NCBI GenBank assembly: GCA_025451035.1
Contig: JANWLE010000095.1
Coordinates: 1 to 62,036 of the forward strand
Direction: 5' to 3'
From: Solirubrobacteraceae bacterium
GTDB lineage: Bacteria > Actinomycetota > Thermoleophilia > Solirubrobacterales > Solirubrobacteraceae
DNA: 62,036 nt
Both the position numbers and the translations under genes were made by a program. Numbering within the stretch: the stretch's first letter is position 1; every line of letters begins with the position of its first letter. Positions 53,385 through 62,036 of this stretch are shown here, piece by piece. Under the pieces are notes generated by a model. The model was not told the origin of the DNA. It worked only from the letters and a program-made list of their open reading frames with translations, and did no database searches.

Positions 53385-53900
53385 CTAGAGTTCGAGCTCG
53401 GAGAGCTTGGCCCAGCGCGAATCGCCCTGGCGCTCGTGGTGGTGCCCGGGCCCGGTCTCGTTGAGGTCCGCGGCGCACTGCGGACACAGCCCGGCGCACT
53501 CAGGCCGGCAGAGCACCGTGGTGGGGATCGACAGCACCAGCGCCTCGCGCGCCCACGCCGCGAGGTCCAGCACTTCCTCGGTGATGTAGGGGCTCTCGAG
53601 CTCCTCCCCGCCGCCGGCGCGGTCGACCTCGCGCGCATCCACGGCCATGCTCGGCGCGGCGTCTTTGAGGCACCGCATGCACGGCCCGGCCAACTGCGCC
53701 TCGAAGCGCAAGTGAAGCGCATAGCCGTGGCCGACCATGCGCGAGACCTCGAGGGCCACCTCGAACGGGTTGTGGGCGAGCTCGTACGTCACTCCCGCGA
53801 GCTGGATCGCCTCGATCCGCACGGCTAGGTCAAATCTCCGGCCCTCACCGGAGGCTAGCCGGAGCGCCGCAAGATCGAGGTCGGTGGTGTAAGCGGGCAT
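53385..53900 (-). CDS. DUF177/YceD-family protein
   Basis: 171 residues. The C-terminal half has PCMRCLKDA and CRPECAGLCPQCAADLNE, the Cys-rich and LCP-x-CG-DLN signature of DUF177. Members are encoded before rpmF and are linked to 23S rRNA accumulation. Divergent from the MFS gene with a 75-bp gap holding promoters for both. Confidence 0.92.
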   Translation of the reverse strand: MPAYTTDLDLAALRLASGEGRRFDLAVRIEAIQLAGVTYELAHNPFEVALEVSRMVGHGYALHLRFEAQLAGPCMRCLKDAAPSMAVDAREVDRAGGGEELESPYITEEVLDLAAWAREALVLSIPTTVLCRPECAGLCPQCAADLNETGPGHHHERQGDSRWAKLSELEL

Positions 53901-53975
53901 TTGTTGCTCAGGCTAGCGCCACGGCGGCGGCTTCGTAAGCGGCGAGCGCCCGGCGGGCTCTGCTTGACTTGACAG

Positions 53976-55289
53976 ATGCTCAAGGCGCACACAGGAGCCG
54001 TCGCGCGGGCCCTCGCGCGCGTGACGGTGGACATCGCCCCGTTGCGCGGCTCACGCGACCTGAGGCTGTTGGCGCTGGGGAACTTCGTGACCGGCCTCGG
54101 CACGCAGGCGGCCCTGCTCGCGCTCCCCTACCAGCTGTATGTGCAGACCCGCTCACCCGTCTTGACGGGCCTGCTCGGCGCGGTCGAGCTCGGCCCGCTG
54201 GTCGCGATGTCCCTGTTCGGGGGGGCGCTCGCGGACCGCATGGACCGTCGGCGTTTGCTGCTCGCGGACCAGTTTGCGCTGGTCGTGATCTCCGCGGCGC
54301 TGGCCGCCGGCGCGATCGCGGGGCACCCGCCCCTGCTCGCGCTGTATGCGCTGGGCGCGCTGCTGGCCGGCTTCGGCGCGGTGCAGAACGTCGCTCGCTC
54401 GGCGATCATCCCTAACCTCGTCGAGTCGGCACAGCTGCCGGGCGCGCTAGCGTTTAGCTTCGGGCTCTACCAGCTAACGATGGTCGTCGGCCCAGGGCTC
54501 GGCGGGGTGCTGATCGCCACCTGGGGCCTGCCGACCGTTTACATCGTCGACGCCGCGAGCTGCCTGGCGATGGCCGCGGCGGCCGGCGCGATCGCGCCGC
54601 AGCCGCCGCACCGGGTGGCGGGAGCACATGAGGCGATCGGCCGCGCGATCCTGCAAGGGCTCCGGTTCGTGCGGTCCAAGAACGCGCTGCTCGGCTCGTT
54701 CGGCATCGATCTGGCCGCGATGACGTTCGGCATGCCGAGGGCGCTCTTCCCGGCGCTCTCGCTGACCGTCTACCACGCCGGGGCGGCCGGCACCGGCGCG
54801 CTTTTGGCCGCGGTCTCCGCCGGCGCAACGGTCGCGGCGCTGAGCACCGGCTGGCTGTCGCACACCCGTCGGCTGGGTCGCGTCGTGATCTGCGCGGTGG
54901 CGGTGTGGGGCGTCGCGATCGCGCTTGCGGGCGCCGCCGGCTCGCTGTGGGCGGCGATGGCGCTGCTCGCGCTGGCGGGCGCCGCCGACAGCGTTAGCGC
55001 GGTGTGCCGCTCCACGATCAACCAGCTCTTGACACCCGACGCGATGCGCGGCCGGATGTCATCGGTCTACTCGCTGGTGGTGACCAGCGGCCCGCGTCTG
55101 GGTGACATCGAGTCGGGCACTGTCGCGTCGCTCGTAAGCCCGCGCTTCTCCGTCGTCTCGGGCGGCGTGGCGTGCGTGTTGAGCGTCGCTTTGTTCGTGC
55201 GCGCGTTCCCCGCCCTGGCGAGGTTCGACAGCAGCCTCCCGCAGGCGCCCAGGCCGGGCTCGGGCGGAGAGCCCGCGCTCGCGGCCTAG
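53976..55289 (+). CDS. MFS transporter (multidrug efflux type)
   Basis: 437 residues, 12 hydrophobic helices. MFS motif A between TM2 and TM3 reads GGALADRMDRRRLLLADQ; YRSTINQLLTPDAMRGRMSSV-like segment (CRSTINQLLTPDAMRGRMSS) is common in enterobactin-exporter/EntS-like MFS proteins. Substrate unknown. Start ATG 53976; no clear ribosome-binding site. Its end overlaps the convergent acyl-CoA synthetase stop by 4 bp. Confidence 0.9.
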   Translation: MLKAHTGAVARALARVTVDIAPLRGSRDLRLLALGNFVTGLGTQAALLALPYQLYVQTRSPVLTGLLGAVELGPLVAMSLFGGALADRMDRRRLLLADQFALVVISAALAAGAIAGHPPLLALYALGALLAGFGAVQNVARSAIIPNLVESAQLPGALAFSFGLYQLTMVVGPGLGGVLIATWGLPTVYIVDAASCLAMAAAAGAIAPQPPHRVAGAHEAIGRAILQGLRFVRSKNALLGSFGIDLAAMTFGMPRALFPALSLTVYHAGAAGTGALLAAVSAGATVAALSTGWLSHTRRLGRVVICAVAVWGVAIALAGAAGSLWAAMALLALAGAADSVSAVCRSTINQLLTPDAMRGRMSSVYSLVVTSGPRLGDIESGTVASLVSPRFSVVSGGVACVLSVALFVRAFPALARFDSSLPQAPRPGSGGEPALAA

Positions 55290-56947
55290 GCCCCGCTTTG
55301 GGGCTTCAGCTCGCGCTTTAGCACCTTGCCGGTCGCGTTGCGCGGCAGCTCCGCCAGAAAGACGACTTCGCGGGGAACCTTGTAGCGGGCTAGGTTGTCC
55401 TTGACGTATGTCTTGACGTCGTCCTCGGTGAGCTGTTTGCCGTTACGCGGCACGACGAACGCCTTCAGTCGCTGGCCGAACTCGACGTCTTCGACGCCGA
55501 TCACCGCGGCCTCCTCGATGTCGGCGTGGTCAGCGAGTAGGTCCTCGACCTCACGCGGGAAGACGTTCTCCCCGCCGGAGATGATCATCTCGTCGTCGCG
55601 GCCTTCCACGAACAGCCTGCCCTGTACGTCCAAGCGCCCGACGTCGCCGGTCGATAGCAGCCCGTCGATGATCTCCTTGCCGCCGCCGCCGGTGTAGCCC
55701 TCGAAGGCCATCTCGTTGCCGGCGAATATCCGCCCCACCTGGCCCCGCGGAACCTCCTCGCCGTGCTCGTCATACAGCCGCACGACGGTGCCACGCGGAG
55801 CGCGCCCGGCGGTGCCGGGCGCGGAGCGCAGGTCCTCGGGCGTGGCGATCGTGACCTGCCCGACCTCGGTCGAACCGTAGAAGTTGTAGAGGTTCTCGCC
55901 GAAGCGGTTCATCCAGTTGAGCGCCAGCTCGCCCGGCAGCGCCGAGCCGGACAGCGAGGTGATCCGCAGCGAGGACAGGTCGTACCGGGCAAGGGTCTCA
56001 TCGGGCAGCGCGAGGATCCGCTGGATCATCACGGGCACTGCCGCGAGCACCTGGGCGCGGTGCTCCTGGACCGCCCTGAGCGTGTCCTCGGGGTCAAAGC
56101 GCCGGCGCAGCACCATCGTGGAGGACGTCGGCAGGCCGAGAGCGGCGAAGTGCAAAAGTCCCCAGGAGTGAAACAACGGTGCGGCAATCATCATCGTTTC
56201 GCGGCGCCGGTAGGGGATCTTGTCGATCAGCGCGGCCAGCGTGAACAGGCCGTCTGGGTTGGAGCGCTGCGCGCCCTTCGGCGCCCCGGTGGTGCCGGAT
56301 GTGAGGATCACGAAGCGCGGCTTCTCCGGGGGCGGGGTCAGGTCGTCCTCGCTGCCGCGCGCGATCAGGTCCTCGAGCGTCGGCTCGCTCGGGGTCGCCT
56401 CGTCGCTCCAGCCGATGATGCGCGTCAGGTGCTCGTCGACCCCTTCCAGCAGGCCGGTGAACTCTTCGTCATAGACGAGGACCTTCGGGCCCTCGCGGCG
56501 GGTCACCTCGGCGAGCTGCGGGCCGGCGAACGCGGTATTCAGATACAGCGCGCTGGCGCCAAGCTTGGCGGTCGCGAGCGTCGTCTCGAGGAAGCCACGG
56601 TGGTTGCGGCACATGATCCCCACCCCATCGCCGTGGCCGATCCCCATCTCGGCGAGCGCGTGGGCAAGCGCGTTGGAGCGGCGGTGCAGCTGCTCAAACG
56701 TGAGCGACCCGCGCTCGTCGATCAACGCTATCTCCCGCGGGAAGCGGATCGCTGCCGTGGCGGCGCCGGTCGCCGGCGAGGCGCCCCAGCGCATAAGCGT
56801 GACGCCGGCCTTGATCGTCTTGTCGGGTCGTGCCGGGGCGAGGATCCCCGCCTCCCTGAGCACTTTGATCTCGAAGGCTCTGTCGGATAGCGCCCCCCGC
56901 AGCGAGACGCCTGCGTCCTTGAGCCTGTCGCGCACGGGCGTGTTCAC
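55286..56947 (-). CDS. Acyl-CoA synthetase (ANL superfamily)
   Basis: 553 residues from GTG 56947 with AGGG upstream. ANL motifs: VILTSGTTGAPKGA (P-loop-like), NFYGSTEVG, LLSTGDVGRLD, EGRDDEMIISGGENVFP and catalytic Lys in PRNATGKVLKREL. Activates a carboxylic acid as acyl-AMP and transfers it to CoA; N-terminal ~60 residues are extra. Resembles long- or medium-chain fatty acyl-CoA ligases. Followed on the same strand by nothing and preceded by the macro-domain gene with 10 bp between. Confidence 0.92.
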   Translation of the reverse strand: MNTPVRDRLKDAGVSLRGALSDRAFEIKVLREAGILAPARPDKTIKAGVTLMRWGASPATGAATAAIRFPREIALIDERGSLTFEQLHRRSNALAHALAEMGIGHGDGVGIMCRNHRGFLETTLATAKLGASALYLNTAFAGPQLAEVTRREGPKVLVYDEEFTGLLEGVDEHLTRIIGWSDEATPSEPTLEDLIARGSEDDLTPPPEKPRFVILTSGTTGAPKGAQRSNPDGLFTLAALIDKIPYRRRETMMIAAPLFHSWGLLHFAALGLPTSSTMVLRRRFDPEDTLRAVQEHRAQVLAAVPVMIQRILALPDETLARYDLSSLRITSLSGSALPGELALNWMNRFGENLYNFYGSTEVGQVTIATPEDLRSAPGTAGRAPRGTVVRLYDEHGEEVPRGQVGRIFAGNEMAFEGYTGGGGKEIIDGLLSTGDVGRLDVQGRLFVEGRDDEMIISGGENVFPREVEDLLADHADIEEAAVIGVEDVEFGQRLKAFVVPRNGKQLTEDDVKTYVKDNLARYKVPREVVFLAELPRNATGKVLKRELKPQSGA

Positions 56948-56957
56948 GCGGCGCACC

Positions 56958-57488
56958 CTACCCAAATATCCGTAGCGAGCGCTCCGCGGCAAGCGCCCGC
57001 TCGAACGCCGAGCGCGCCATCTGGCCCTTGACGCAGAACACGACCCGTTCCAGCGTGCTACCCGCCCGCAGGTGCCGCTCGAGCTCCTGCATCTCGATCT
57101 CGGCGGCGCACTGCAGCGGAAAGCCGCCGACGCCTGTGCCGAACGCGACCAACGCGAGCGAGCGCACGCCGTGACTCTCCGCGCAACGCAGGGTGGAGCG
57201 GGCGGCGGCGCGGATGACCTCAGCCGAGGTCGGGCCGCCGGGCTCCATCGTGGCGGCGTGAATCACAAAACGGCACGGCAGCGCGCCCGCAAGCGTGAGC
57301 ACCGCCTCGCCGAGCGCGATCGGCGCTAGGGCGTTGCTTTCCGTTTGGATCTGCTGGCCGCCGCGACGTACGATCGCGCGGGCTACGCCGCCGCCGTGCG
57401 CCAGACGGGTGTTCGCGGCGTTGGCGATCGCGTCAAGCGCGAGCGTTGTGATGTCAGTGTCGAGAACCTCGATTGAGGTCGAGGTCAT
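56958..57488 (-). CDS. Macro-domain protein (ADP-ribose binding)
   Basis: 176 residues, one macro domain: DAIANAANTRLAHGGGVARA (Asn-Ala-Ala-Asn and Gly-rich ADP-ribose loop) and VAFGTGVGGFPLQCAA (second loop). Such proteins bind or hydrolyse ADP-ribose, O-acetyl-ADP-ribose or ADP-ribosylated targets. No ADP-ribosyltransferase is adjacent; the downstream neighbour is the acyl-CoA synthetase. NAD-linked acyl metabolism is one possible link but is inference. Confidence 0.9.
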   Translation of the reverse strand: MTSTSIEVLDTDITTLALDAIANAANTRLAHGGGVARAIVRRGGQQIQTESNALAPIALGEAVLTLAGALPCRFVIHAATMEPGGPTSAEVIRAAARSTLRCAESHGVRSLALVAFGTGVGGFPLQCAAEIEMQELERHLRAGSTLERVVFCVKGQMARSAFERALAAERSLRIFG

Positions 57489-57506
57489 CTCGCTCGCTTG
57501 CAGTGG

Positions 57507-57971
57507 CTAGCCAACCTCGGCGGGCTCGTCCTTGCCCTGCAGCCGCTCGCGTCCGCGTTGCACGGCGGCGATGAACTTCGAGAGGTTCACCTCAAGCGTG
57601 TTGAGTATCTCATCGGCGTAATCCTCGGCACCGAGCCGGATCTCCCGCTCGCGGGCGCGGGCGTCCTCGATGATGTCCTCGGCGGCGCGCTCGGCCTGCT
57701 TGGTCACTTCCTCTTCGCCGACCATGCGCTCCTGACGCTCACGCGCCTCCTTGACGATCCGCTCCGCCTCACGCTTGGCCTCGGCGAGCATCTCCTGGCG
57801 CTCCTTGACGATCCAGCGAGCCTGCTTGATCTCCTCTGGGATCGTGGCGCGCATCTGGTCGAGGATGTCGTAGATCTCCTCCTTGTCGACCCTCACCTGG
57901 TCGGTCAGGGGCACCTGCTTGGCGTTGTGCACCAAGTCGTCGAGCTTGTCGATCAGCACCAGAACGTCCAT
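57507..57971 (-). CDS. sepIVA: SepIVA/DivIVA-like coiled-coil protein
   Basis: 154 residues, almost entirely helical. DVLVLIDKLDDLVHNAKQVP, then DILDQMRATIPEEIKQARWI, then a long coiled coil rich in Glu/Arg (about 65-115), ending in LEVNLSKFIAAVQRGRERL. This matches the DivIVA-domain septal protein SepIVA of actinobacteria, encoded next to coaD. It acts at the septum and pole. GGAGG upstream of the ATG. Synteny with coaD supports the call. Confidence 0.85.
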   Translation of the reverse strand: MDVLVLIDKLDDLVHNAKQVPLTDQVRVDKEEIYDILDQMRATIPEEIKQARWIVKERQEMLAEAKREAERIVKEARERQERMVGEEEVTKQAERAAEDIIEDARAREREIRLGAEDYADEILNTLEVNLSKFIAAVQRGRERLQGKDEPAEVG

Positions 57972-58044
57972 CAGCGACTACCTCCGCGCACCGAGGGCGG
58001 CGTGATCTGCCGGTTGTCGTGTCCCATCTCGCACATGGAGTTCG

Positions 58045-58542
58045 TCAGCGTTTGCACTCTTCCTGCAAGCGGCGCGCCACCTCGCTGGTTACAAGATCGT
58101 CGATACGCCCGCCGAATGTCGCCAGTTCCTTGACGCCGCTGGAAGACAGGAAACTGTACAGCGGGCTGGCCATCAGATACAGCGACTCGATGTCCGGTGC
58201 CTGCAGCCGGTTGAGCTGGTTCATCTCGAGCTCGTACTCGAAGTCCGAGATCGCTCGCAGCCCCTTGACTATCACCTTCGCCCCCACCGTGCGAGCGAAG
58301 TCGACGATCAGCGTGTTGAACGGCTCGGCGCGCACATTCTGAAGGCCAGCCGTGGCGTGCTCGATGAAGCGCAGACGCTCCTCGATACCGAACAGCGCGT
58401 GCGCCTTGCGCGCCGAGCTGTTGACGACGGCGACCACGACCTCATCGTAGAGCGCCGCGGCGCGGCTGATCACGTCGAGGTGGCCGTTGGTGATCGGGTC
58501 GTAGGAGCCCGGGCAGACGGCGATTCGCTTTTGGGTGCTCAT
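58045..58542 (-). CDS. coaD: Phosphopantetheine adenylyltransferase
   Basis: 165 residues. Nucleotidyltransferase motif PGSYDPITNGHLDVI, KGLRAISDFEYELEMNQLNR and SFLSSSGVKELATFGG. Makes dephospho-CoA from phosphopantetheine and ATP, the penultimate CoA step. ATG overlaps the rsmD stop. Confidence 0.96.
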   Translation of the reverse strand: MSTQKRIAVCPGSYDPITNGHLDVISRAAALYDEVVVAVVNSSARKAHALFGIEERLRFIEHATAGLQNVRAEPFNTLIVDFARTVGAKVIVKGLRAISDFEYELEMNQLNRLQAPDIESLYLMASPLYSFLSSSGVKELATFGGRIDDLVTSEVARRLQEECKR

Positions 58543-59081
58543 TGGTTGCGGTGGATCCTGATCAGGGTATCGCCGTAGCGGCGTTCGCGTTCAAGTTCTA
58601 GGGGGAGCGTCAGCGCTGAACGACGGTCGCTCTCGCTGACTACCCGTGCCGCGGGCTTCAATAGCGGCGGCAGGGCTTGCGGGAGCCTAAGCGACCAGGC
58701 GCGCGCGTGTCGGTATGGCGGGTCGATGAACACGAGATCGTACGTTTCGGCGTGCTCTTGTGCGCTGCGCAGCGCCGCCAGGGCGTCGCCGCCGCGTACC
58801 TCGGCTTCGCTGGAGGTGAGTCCTAGCGCGGCGAGATTGTCCTTCAGCACGGCGAGAACCGCAGGGTCCCGCTCGGCGAATACGACGCGCGCGGCGCCGC
58901 GGGAGAGGGCCTCTATGCCGAGTGCGCCGGTGCCGGCGAATAGGTCAAGGACCTGCGTGCCAGTGATATCGCCGAGCATCGAGAACAACGCCTCACGCAC
59001 CCGCTCTGAGGTGGGCCGTGTGACGCGGCCGGCTGGCGCGCGCAGGCGCCGCCCGCCGAATCTGCCGGCGATCACCCGCAT
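58539..59081 (-). CDS. rsmD: 16S rRNA (guanine966-N2)-methyltransferase RsmD
   Basis: 180 residues. Starts MRVIAGRFGGRRLRAP, with RPTSERVREALFSML, motif I VLDLFAGTGALGIEALSRGA and catalytic motif IV VFIDPPY. Modifies 16S rRNA in the small subunit. In the recG-rsmD-coaD order normal for actinobacteria. Confidence 0.95.
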   Translation of the reverse strand: MRVIAGRFGGRRLRAPAGRVTRPTSERVREALFSMLGDITGTQVLDLFAGTGALGIEALSRGAARVVFAERDPAVLAVLKDNLAALGLTSSEAEVRGGDALAALRSAQEHAETYDLVFIDPPYRHARAWSLRLPQALPPLLKPAARVVSESDRRSALTLPLELERERRYGDTLIRIHRNQ

Positions 59082-59139
59082 CGGTGGCGGGCAGCCGACG
59101 AGCGGGCGGTGAGGGCGCGCGTTCGGGTGTCGCTCGCAG

Positions 59140-61362
59140 TCACGCCCTTATCGGCTCGTGCGCGCTATCCGCGAACGCCTCTTTCAGCGCCCCGGACAGC
59201 AGCGCGTGCTCGGGGTGCGCGAGCTCAGGGTCGAGCTCGACGATCGCTTGCGCGCTTGCGCGGGCCTGCTCGAGCAGCTCCGCGTCGGCTGGCAGCGAGG
59301 CGACCTTGAACTGGCCGAGGCCGGACTGGCGGGTGCCGATCAGATCGCCTTCCTTGCGCAGGGCGAGGTCGATCTCGGCGAGACGAAAGCCGTCGGAGTG
59401 GCGGGCCAGCGCGCGCAGACGGCTCGAGGAGATAGGGCCCATCAGCAGGCACAGGGAGGGATGCTCGCCGCGCCCGATGCGGCCGCGCAGCTGATGCAGC
59501 TGGGAGATGCCGAAGCGCTCCGCGTTCTCGACGAGCATCATGGTGGCGTTCGGGACATCGATCCCGACCTCGATCACGGTGGTCGCGACCAGTACGTCGG
59601 CTCTGCCCTCGGCGAACTCGGCCATCGCCCGCTGCTTCTCTTGCGAGCGCATCTGCCCATGCAGCAGCACGACCCGGTAGCCCTCGAGCTCGCCGCCGGC
59701 GAGACGCTCGAACTCCTCGGTGGCGGCGCGGATGTCGCTCGCCGCGAGCTCCGAGTTTGGGGCCTGCGCCTCGCCTGACTCCACCAGCGGGCACACGACG
59801 TACGCCTGACGGCCCTTGTCGAGCTCCTCGCGCAGGCGCACGTAGGCACGTTCGCGTCGCTCTTGGCCGTCGACGATGCGGGTGGTGATCTGCTGGCGCC
59901 CGCGCGGCAGCTCCCGCAGGGTGCTCACGTCCAGATCGCCATAGCTCGCCAGCGCCAGCGTGCGCGGGATCGGCGTTGCGGTCATGTGCAGGACGTGCGG
60001 CGAGCGCCGCGAAGCGGTGTGTGGCCCGGAGCCCTTGTCGTCGAGCGCGGCGCGCTGGCGTACCCCGAAGCGGTGCTGCTCGTCGACGACGACGACGGCA
60101 AGCGAACGGAAGCACACCTCCGGCTCGATCAGCGCGTGGGTGCCGACGATCAGCGACAGCTCGCCACTGGAGAGCTTGCCCAGCGTGTCCTTGCGCCGTC
60201 TGGCCGGGGTGGAGCCGGTCAGCAGCGCACAGGCGAGGCGCTCGTGGCCGATCAGCTTCTGCAGCGTCGCGAAATGCTGCTCTGACAGCGTCTCGGTGGG
60301 CGCCATCAGCGCAGCCTGGTGGCCATGCTCGACGGCGCGCAGCATCGCGTACAGCGCGACCACGGTCTTGCCGCTGCCGACCTCCCCCATCAGCAGGCGC
60401 TGCATCGCGCGCGCCTGCGCGAGGTCGGCGTCGATCGCCTCGATCGCGGTGCGCTGGTCGTCTGTCAACTCGAACGGCAGGCTCTGCTCGAGCCAGCGCT
60501 CACACAGCGATGGTTCGTCGCGCAGCGGATGGGCGTTCGTCGCCACCCGGTGGCGACGGCGCTCCAGGAATGCCAGCTGGCACAGCAGCAGCTCCTCGAA
60601 GGCGAGGCGCCGCCGGCCCTGCTCGAGGTCCTGCGCGTCGCGGGGAAAGTGCATCGCCGCCAGCGCCCCCGCCCTGCAAGGCAGGCGATGGCTGGCGCGC
60701 ACGAGCGCAGGCAGCGTCTCGGGTACCTCGCCGAGCGCCGGCCTGGCACCTTGCACGAGCGTCAGTATCTGCGTCGAAGTGACGCCCTCCGTGGCTGGGT
60801 AATGGGCGACGACGCAGCCATCCTGGTCCTCCTCGGCTCCGGCGACATTCGCTCCGGGGGCGTGGTGGGAGACGCTGAACCGACCGCCGTTACCGGCCTT
60901 GCCGTGGAGGATCAGGCGGGTCCCGGGTGTGTAGCGGTCAACCAGCCACGGCTGATTGAAGAAGGTGGCGCGCATCGAGCCGCTCTCGTCGCGTACCGTC
61001 GCTTCCACAAGCGGGCGCATCCCGCGCTTGCGCACCGCGCGCGCGCTGATCGAGACGACCTCTACGGCGACGGTCGCCTGCTCCCCTATTCGCAGCGCCG
61101 CGACCGTACGGGCCGCCCTGCGGTCGCGCGGGAGGTGCTCGAGCAGATCTCCGACGGTCCGCAGCCCGAGCGTCGCCATCGCCTCTGAGACCTTGCCGCG
61201 GCGCAAGCTGAGCGGCTGCGCCAGGCGCGAAGGCCGCGGCCAGCGAACAGCCGCCTGGAGCATCTCGGGGAACTCGAGCGCCCGCGTCTGGGCGAACGCC
61301 CTCGGGCCCGCCAGCTCCATGCTCGGGTCAGACTCGAGGGTGAGGGTCGCGGCTCGGGGCAT
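59140..61362 (-). CDS. recG: ATP-dependent DNA helicase RecG
   Basis: 740 residues. An N-terminal wedge/OB region precedes the helicase core: motif I MGEVGSGKTVVALYAML, motif Ia MAPTETLSEQH, motif II DEQHRFGVRQR, motif III MTATPIPRTLAL, and motifs IV-VI with TTVIEVGIDVPNATMM and LRGRIGRGEHPSLC. RecG remodels stalled forks. An earlier-start uncertainty remains: an ATG 14 codons in could also be used. Gap to the DAK gene is 33 bp. Confidence 0.95.
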   Translation of the reverse strand: MPRAATLTLESDPSMELAGPRAFAQTRALEFPEMLQAAVRWPRPSRLAQPLSLRRGKVSEAMATLGLRTVGDLLEHLPRDRRAARTVAALRIGEQATVAVEVVSISARAVRKRGMRPLVEATVRDESGSMRATFFNQPWLVDRYTPGTRLILHGKAGNGGRFSVSHHAPGANVAGAEEDQDGCVVAHYPATEGVTSTQILTLVQGARPALGEVPETLPALVRASHRLPCRAGALAAMHFPRDAQDLEQGRRRLAFEELLLCQLAFLERRRHRVATNAHPLRDEPSLCERWLEQSLPFELTDDQRTAIEAIDADLAQARAMQRLLMGEVGSGKTVVALYAMLRAVEHGHQAALMAPTETLSEQHFATLQKLIGHERLACALLTGSTPARRRKDTLGKLSSGELSLIVGTHALIEPEVCFRSLAVVVVDEQHRFGVRQRAALDDKGSGPHTASRRSPHVLHMTATPIPRTLALASYGDLDVSTLRELPRGRQQITTRIVDGQERRERAYVRLREELDKGRQAYVVCPLVESGEAQAPNSELAASDIRAATEEFERLAGGELEGYRVVLLHGQMRSQEKQRAMAEFAEGRADVLVATTVIEVGIDVPNATMMLVENAERFGISQLHQLRGRIGRGEHPSLCLLMGPISSSRLRALARHSDGFRLAEIDLALRKEGDLIGTRQSGLGQFKVASLPADAELLEQARASAQAIVELDPELAHPEHALLSGALKEAFADSAHEPIRA

Positions 61363-61395
61363 GGCGAGCCATCATGATGACCGCGGGCGCGGTCG

Positions 61396-62036
61396 TCACT
61401 CGGCGACGAGCAGCCACCAGTAGGCGTGCTGGCCGCCGTGGCGCAGCTCGAGCTCGACTTCGAGCTGCCCGTCGAGGAGATCCTCGATCTCGTGCAGGGC
61501 GAGCGGGGCGTCCGCGCCGCCGAGCACGCTGACCAGCTCCGCGCCGTGGGCGAGCTTCCTCAGCACGCCGGTGAGGGTTTCTGTGTGCTCGCCCCAGCAG
61601 ATGACCTTCTCCCCGACGAAGCCGACTGCCTCACCGCGCTGGAAGCGTCCCTGCGGATCATCACGGGCGGCCTCGGCGACCGCGCCGGTGCGCAGCCGCG
61701 ACGCGGCGGCCAGCACCGCCTGCGCGTTCTGCTCGACGCTCACCTCGCCCGACAGCGCGACGGCCGCCGCGAGGCCCGCCTGCTGGCTTGTTATCGGCAG
61801 GACCCGCACCTCCTTGTCGGAGAGCTCGGCGGCGCGCTCGGCCGCCATCACGACATTAGGGCTGCCCGGCAGCACCAGCACCTCCTCGGCTGGCACCTCG
61901 TGGAGGCCGGCCAACAGCTCGTAGGTGGAGGGGTTCAGCGTCGGCCCGCCGTCAACCGTGTAGGCGCCGAGCTCGGAGAACAGCTGCGCGAAGCCGTCGC
62001 CGCTGACGACGGCGAGCAGGCCGCAGCGCATTCTCG
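61396..62036 (-). CDS. DAK/FakA (YloV-type) protein, C-terminal part
   Basis: Partial; continues beyond the right edge. The 213 residues seen match the C-terminal region of the FakA/YloV family: LLAVVSGDGFAQLFSELGA, VEGGPTLNPST-like VDGGPTLNPSTYELL, EVLVLPGSPNVVMAAERAA, VRVLPITSQQAGLAA and GEKVICWGEHTET. FakA with a FakB carrier phosphorylates fatty acids; YloV-type actinobacterial members sit between rpmB and recG. The kinase (DhaL) domain lies outside the window, so activity cannot be judged. Confidence 0.88.
   Translation of the reverse strand, partial: RMRCGLLAVVSGDGFAQLFSELGAYTVDGGPTLNPSTYELLAGLHEVPAEEVLVLPGSPNVVMAAERAAELSDKEVRVLPITSQQAGLAAAVALSGEVSVEQNAQAVLAAASRLRTGAVAEAARDDPQGRFQRGEAVGFVGEKVICWGEHTETLTGVLRKLAHGAELVSVLGGADAPLALHEIEDLLDGQLEVELELRHGGQHAYWWLLVAE

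Overview
This is a 62 kb GC-rich bacterial chromosome segment, nearly saturated with protein-coding genes on both strands. Several features point to an actinomycete: many GTG/TTG starts, 4-bp ATGA/GTGA gene overlaps, a WhiG/FliA-type sigma factor, a SepIVA-like division protein beside coaD, MptB-like polyprenol-dependent mannosyltransferases, and the block recG-rsmD-coaD-sepIVA ... DUF177-rpmF-plsX-acpP-rnc-smc-ftsY ... ffh-rpsP-khpA-rimM-trmD-rplS-lepB-rnhB. The small lineage-type proteins and the complete hopanoid operon make Thermoleophilia (Solirubrobacterales-like) the most likely home. That placement is inference. No tRNA, rRNA, CRISPR array, transposase or prophage was recognised.

Layout. 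1-2540: envelope proteins, with two lipoprotein peptidyl-prolyl isomerases (parvulin-like, cut by the window edge, and FKBP), a small secreted protein and an HExxH secreted protein. 2541-3205: the only long stretch without a gene. 3206-7976 (+): a divergent leucyl-tRNA-synthetase paralogue, a threonine-synthase-like PLP enzyme and an LPG-synthase/HpnL-type membrane protein. 7950-14650 (-): hopanoid operon shc-hpnC-hpnD-hpnE-hpnG-hpnH. 14716-18092 (-): two membrane glycosyltransferases flanking a small Cys-containing membrane protein. 18180-22067: STAS protein, aldehyde and alcohol dehydrogenases, SDR. 22073-24177 (-): fluoride riboswitch, two CrcB channels and a triple-DUF190 protein. 24214-28281: EAL phosphodiesterase, FtsW/RodA, LCP ligase. 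28297-33750 (-): xer, whiG-type sigma, EF-G-like protein, Zn-ribbon protein, small protein, RNase H. 33810-38703: HAD, alpha/beta hydrolase, ilvD, small proteins, thiD. 38770-53900: yraN, then the translation, secretion and chromosome-maintenance block. 53976-57488: MFS, acyl-CoA synthetase and macro-domain genes sitting inside the usual sepIVA/DUF177 neighbourhood. 57507-62036: sepIVA, coaD, rsmD, recG, and the C-terminal part of a FakA/YloV-type DAK protein.

Most notable points. (1) The 'RNase III' of the acpP-rnc-smc operon has lost four of six active-site acidic residues (two of the four metal-ligand positions) but keeps its dsRNA-binding domain. (2) The LeuRS paralogue has KMSKH instead of KMSKS, a destroyed threonine-rich editing motif, a rewritten leucine pocket and no C-terminal tRNA-binding domain, and it is coupled to a ThrC-like enzyme and an LPG-type membrane protein beside the hopanoid operon. 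This is the best candidate for an undescribed pathway. (3) A fluoride riboswitch whose P1 3' strand can pair with the Shine-Dalgarno region of crcB gives a readable translational switch. (4) The EF-G-like protein lacks the catalytic His and the NKxD lysine.
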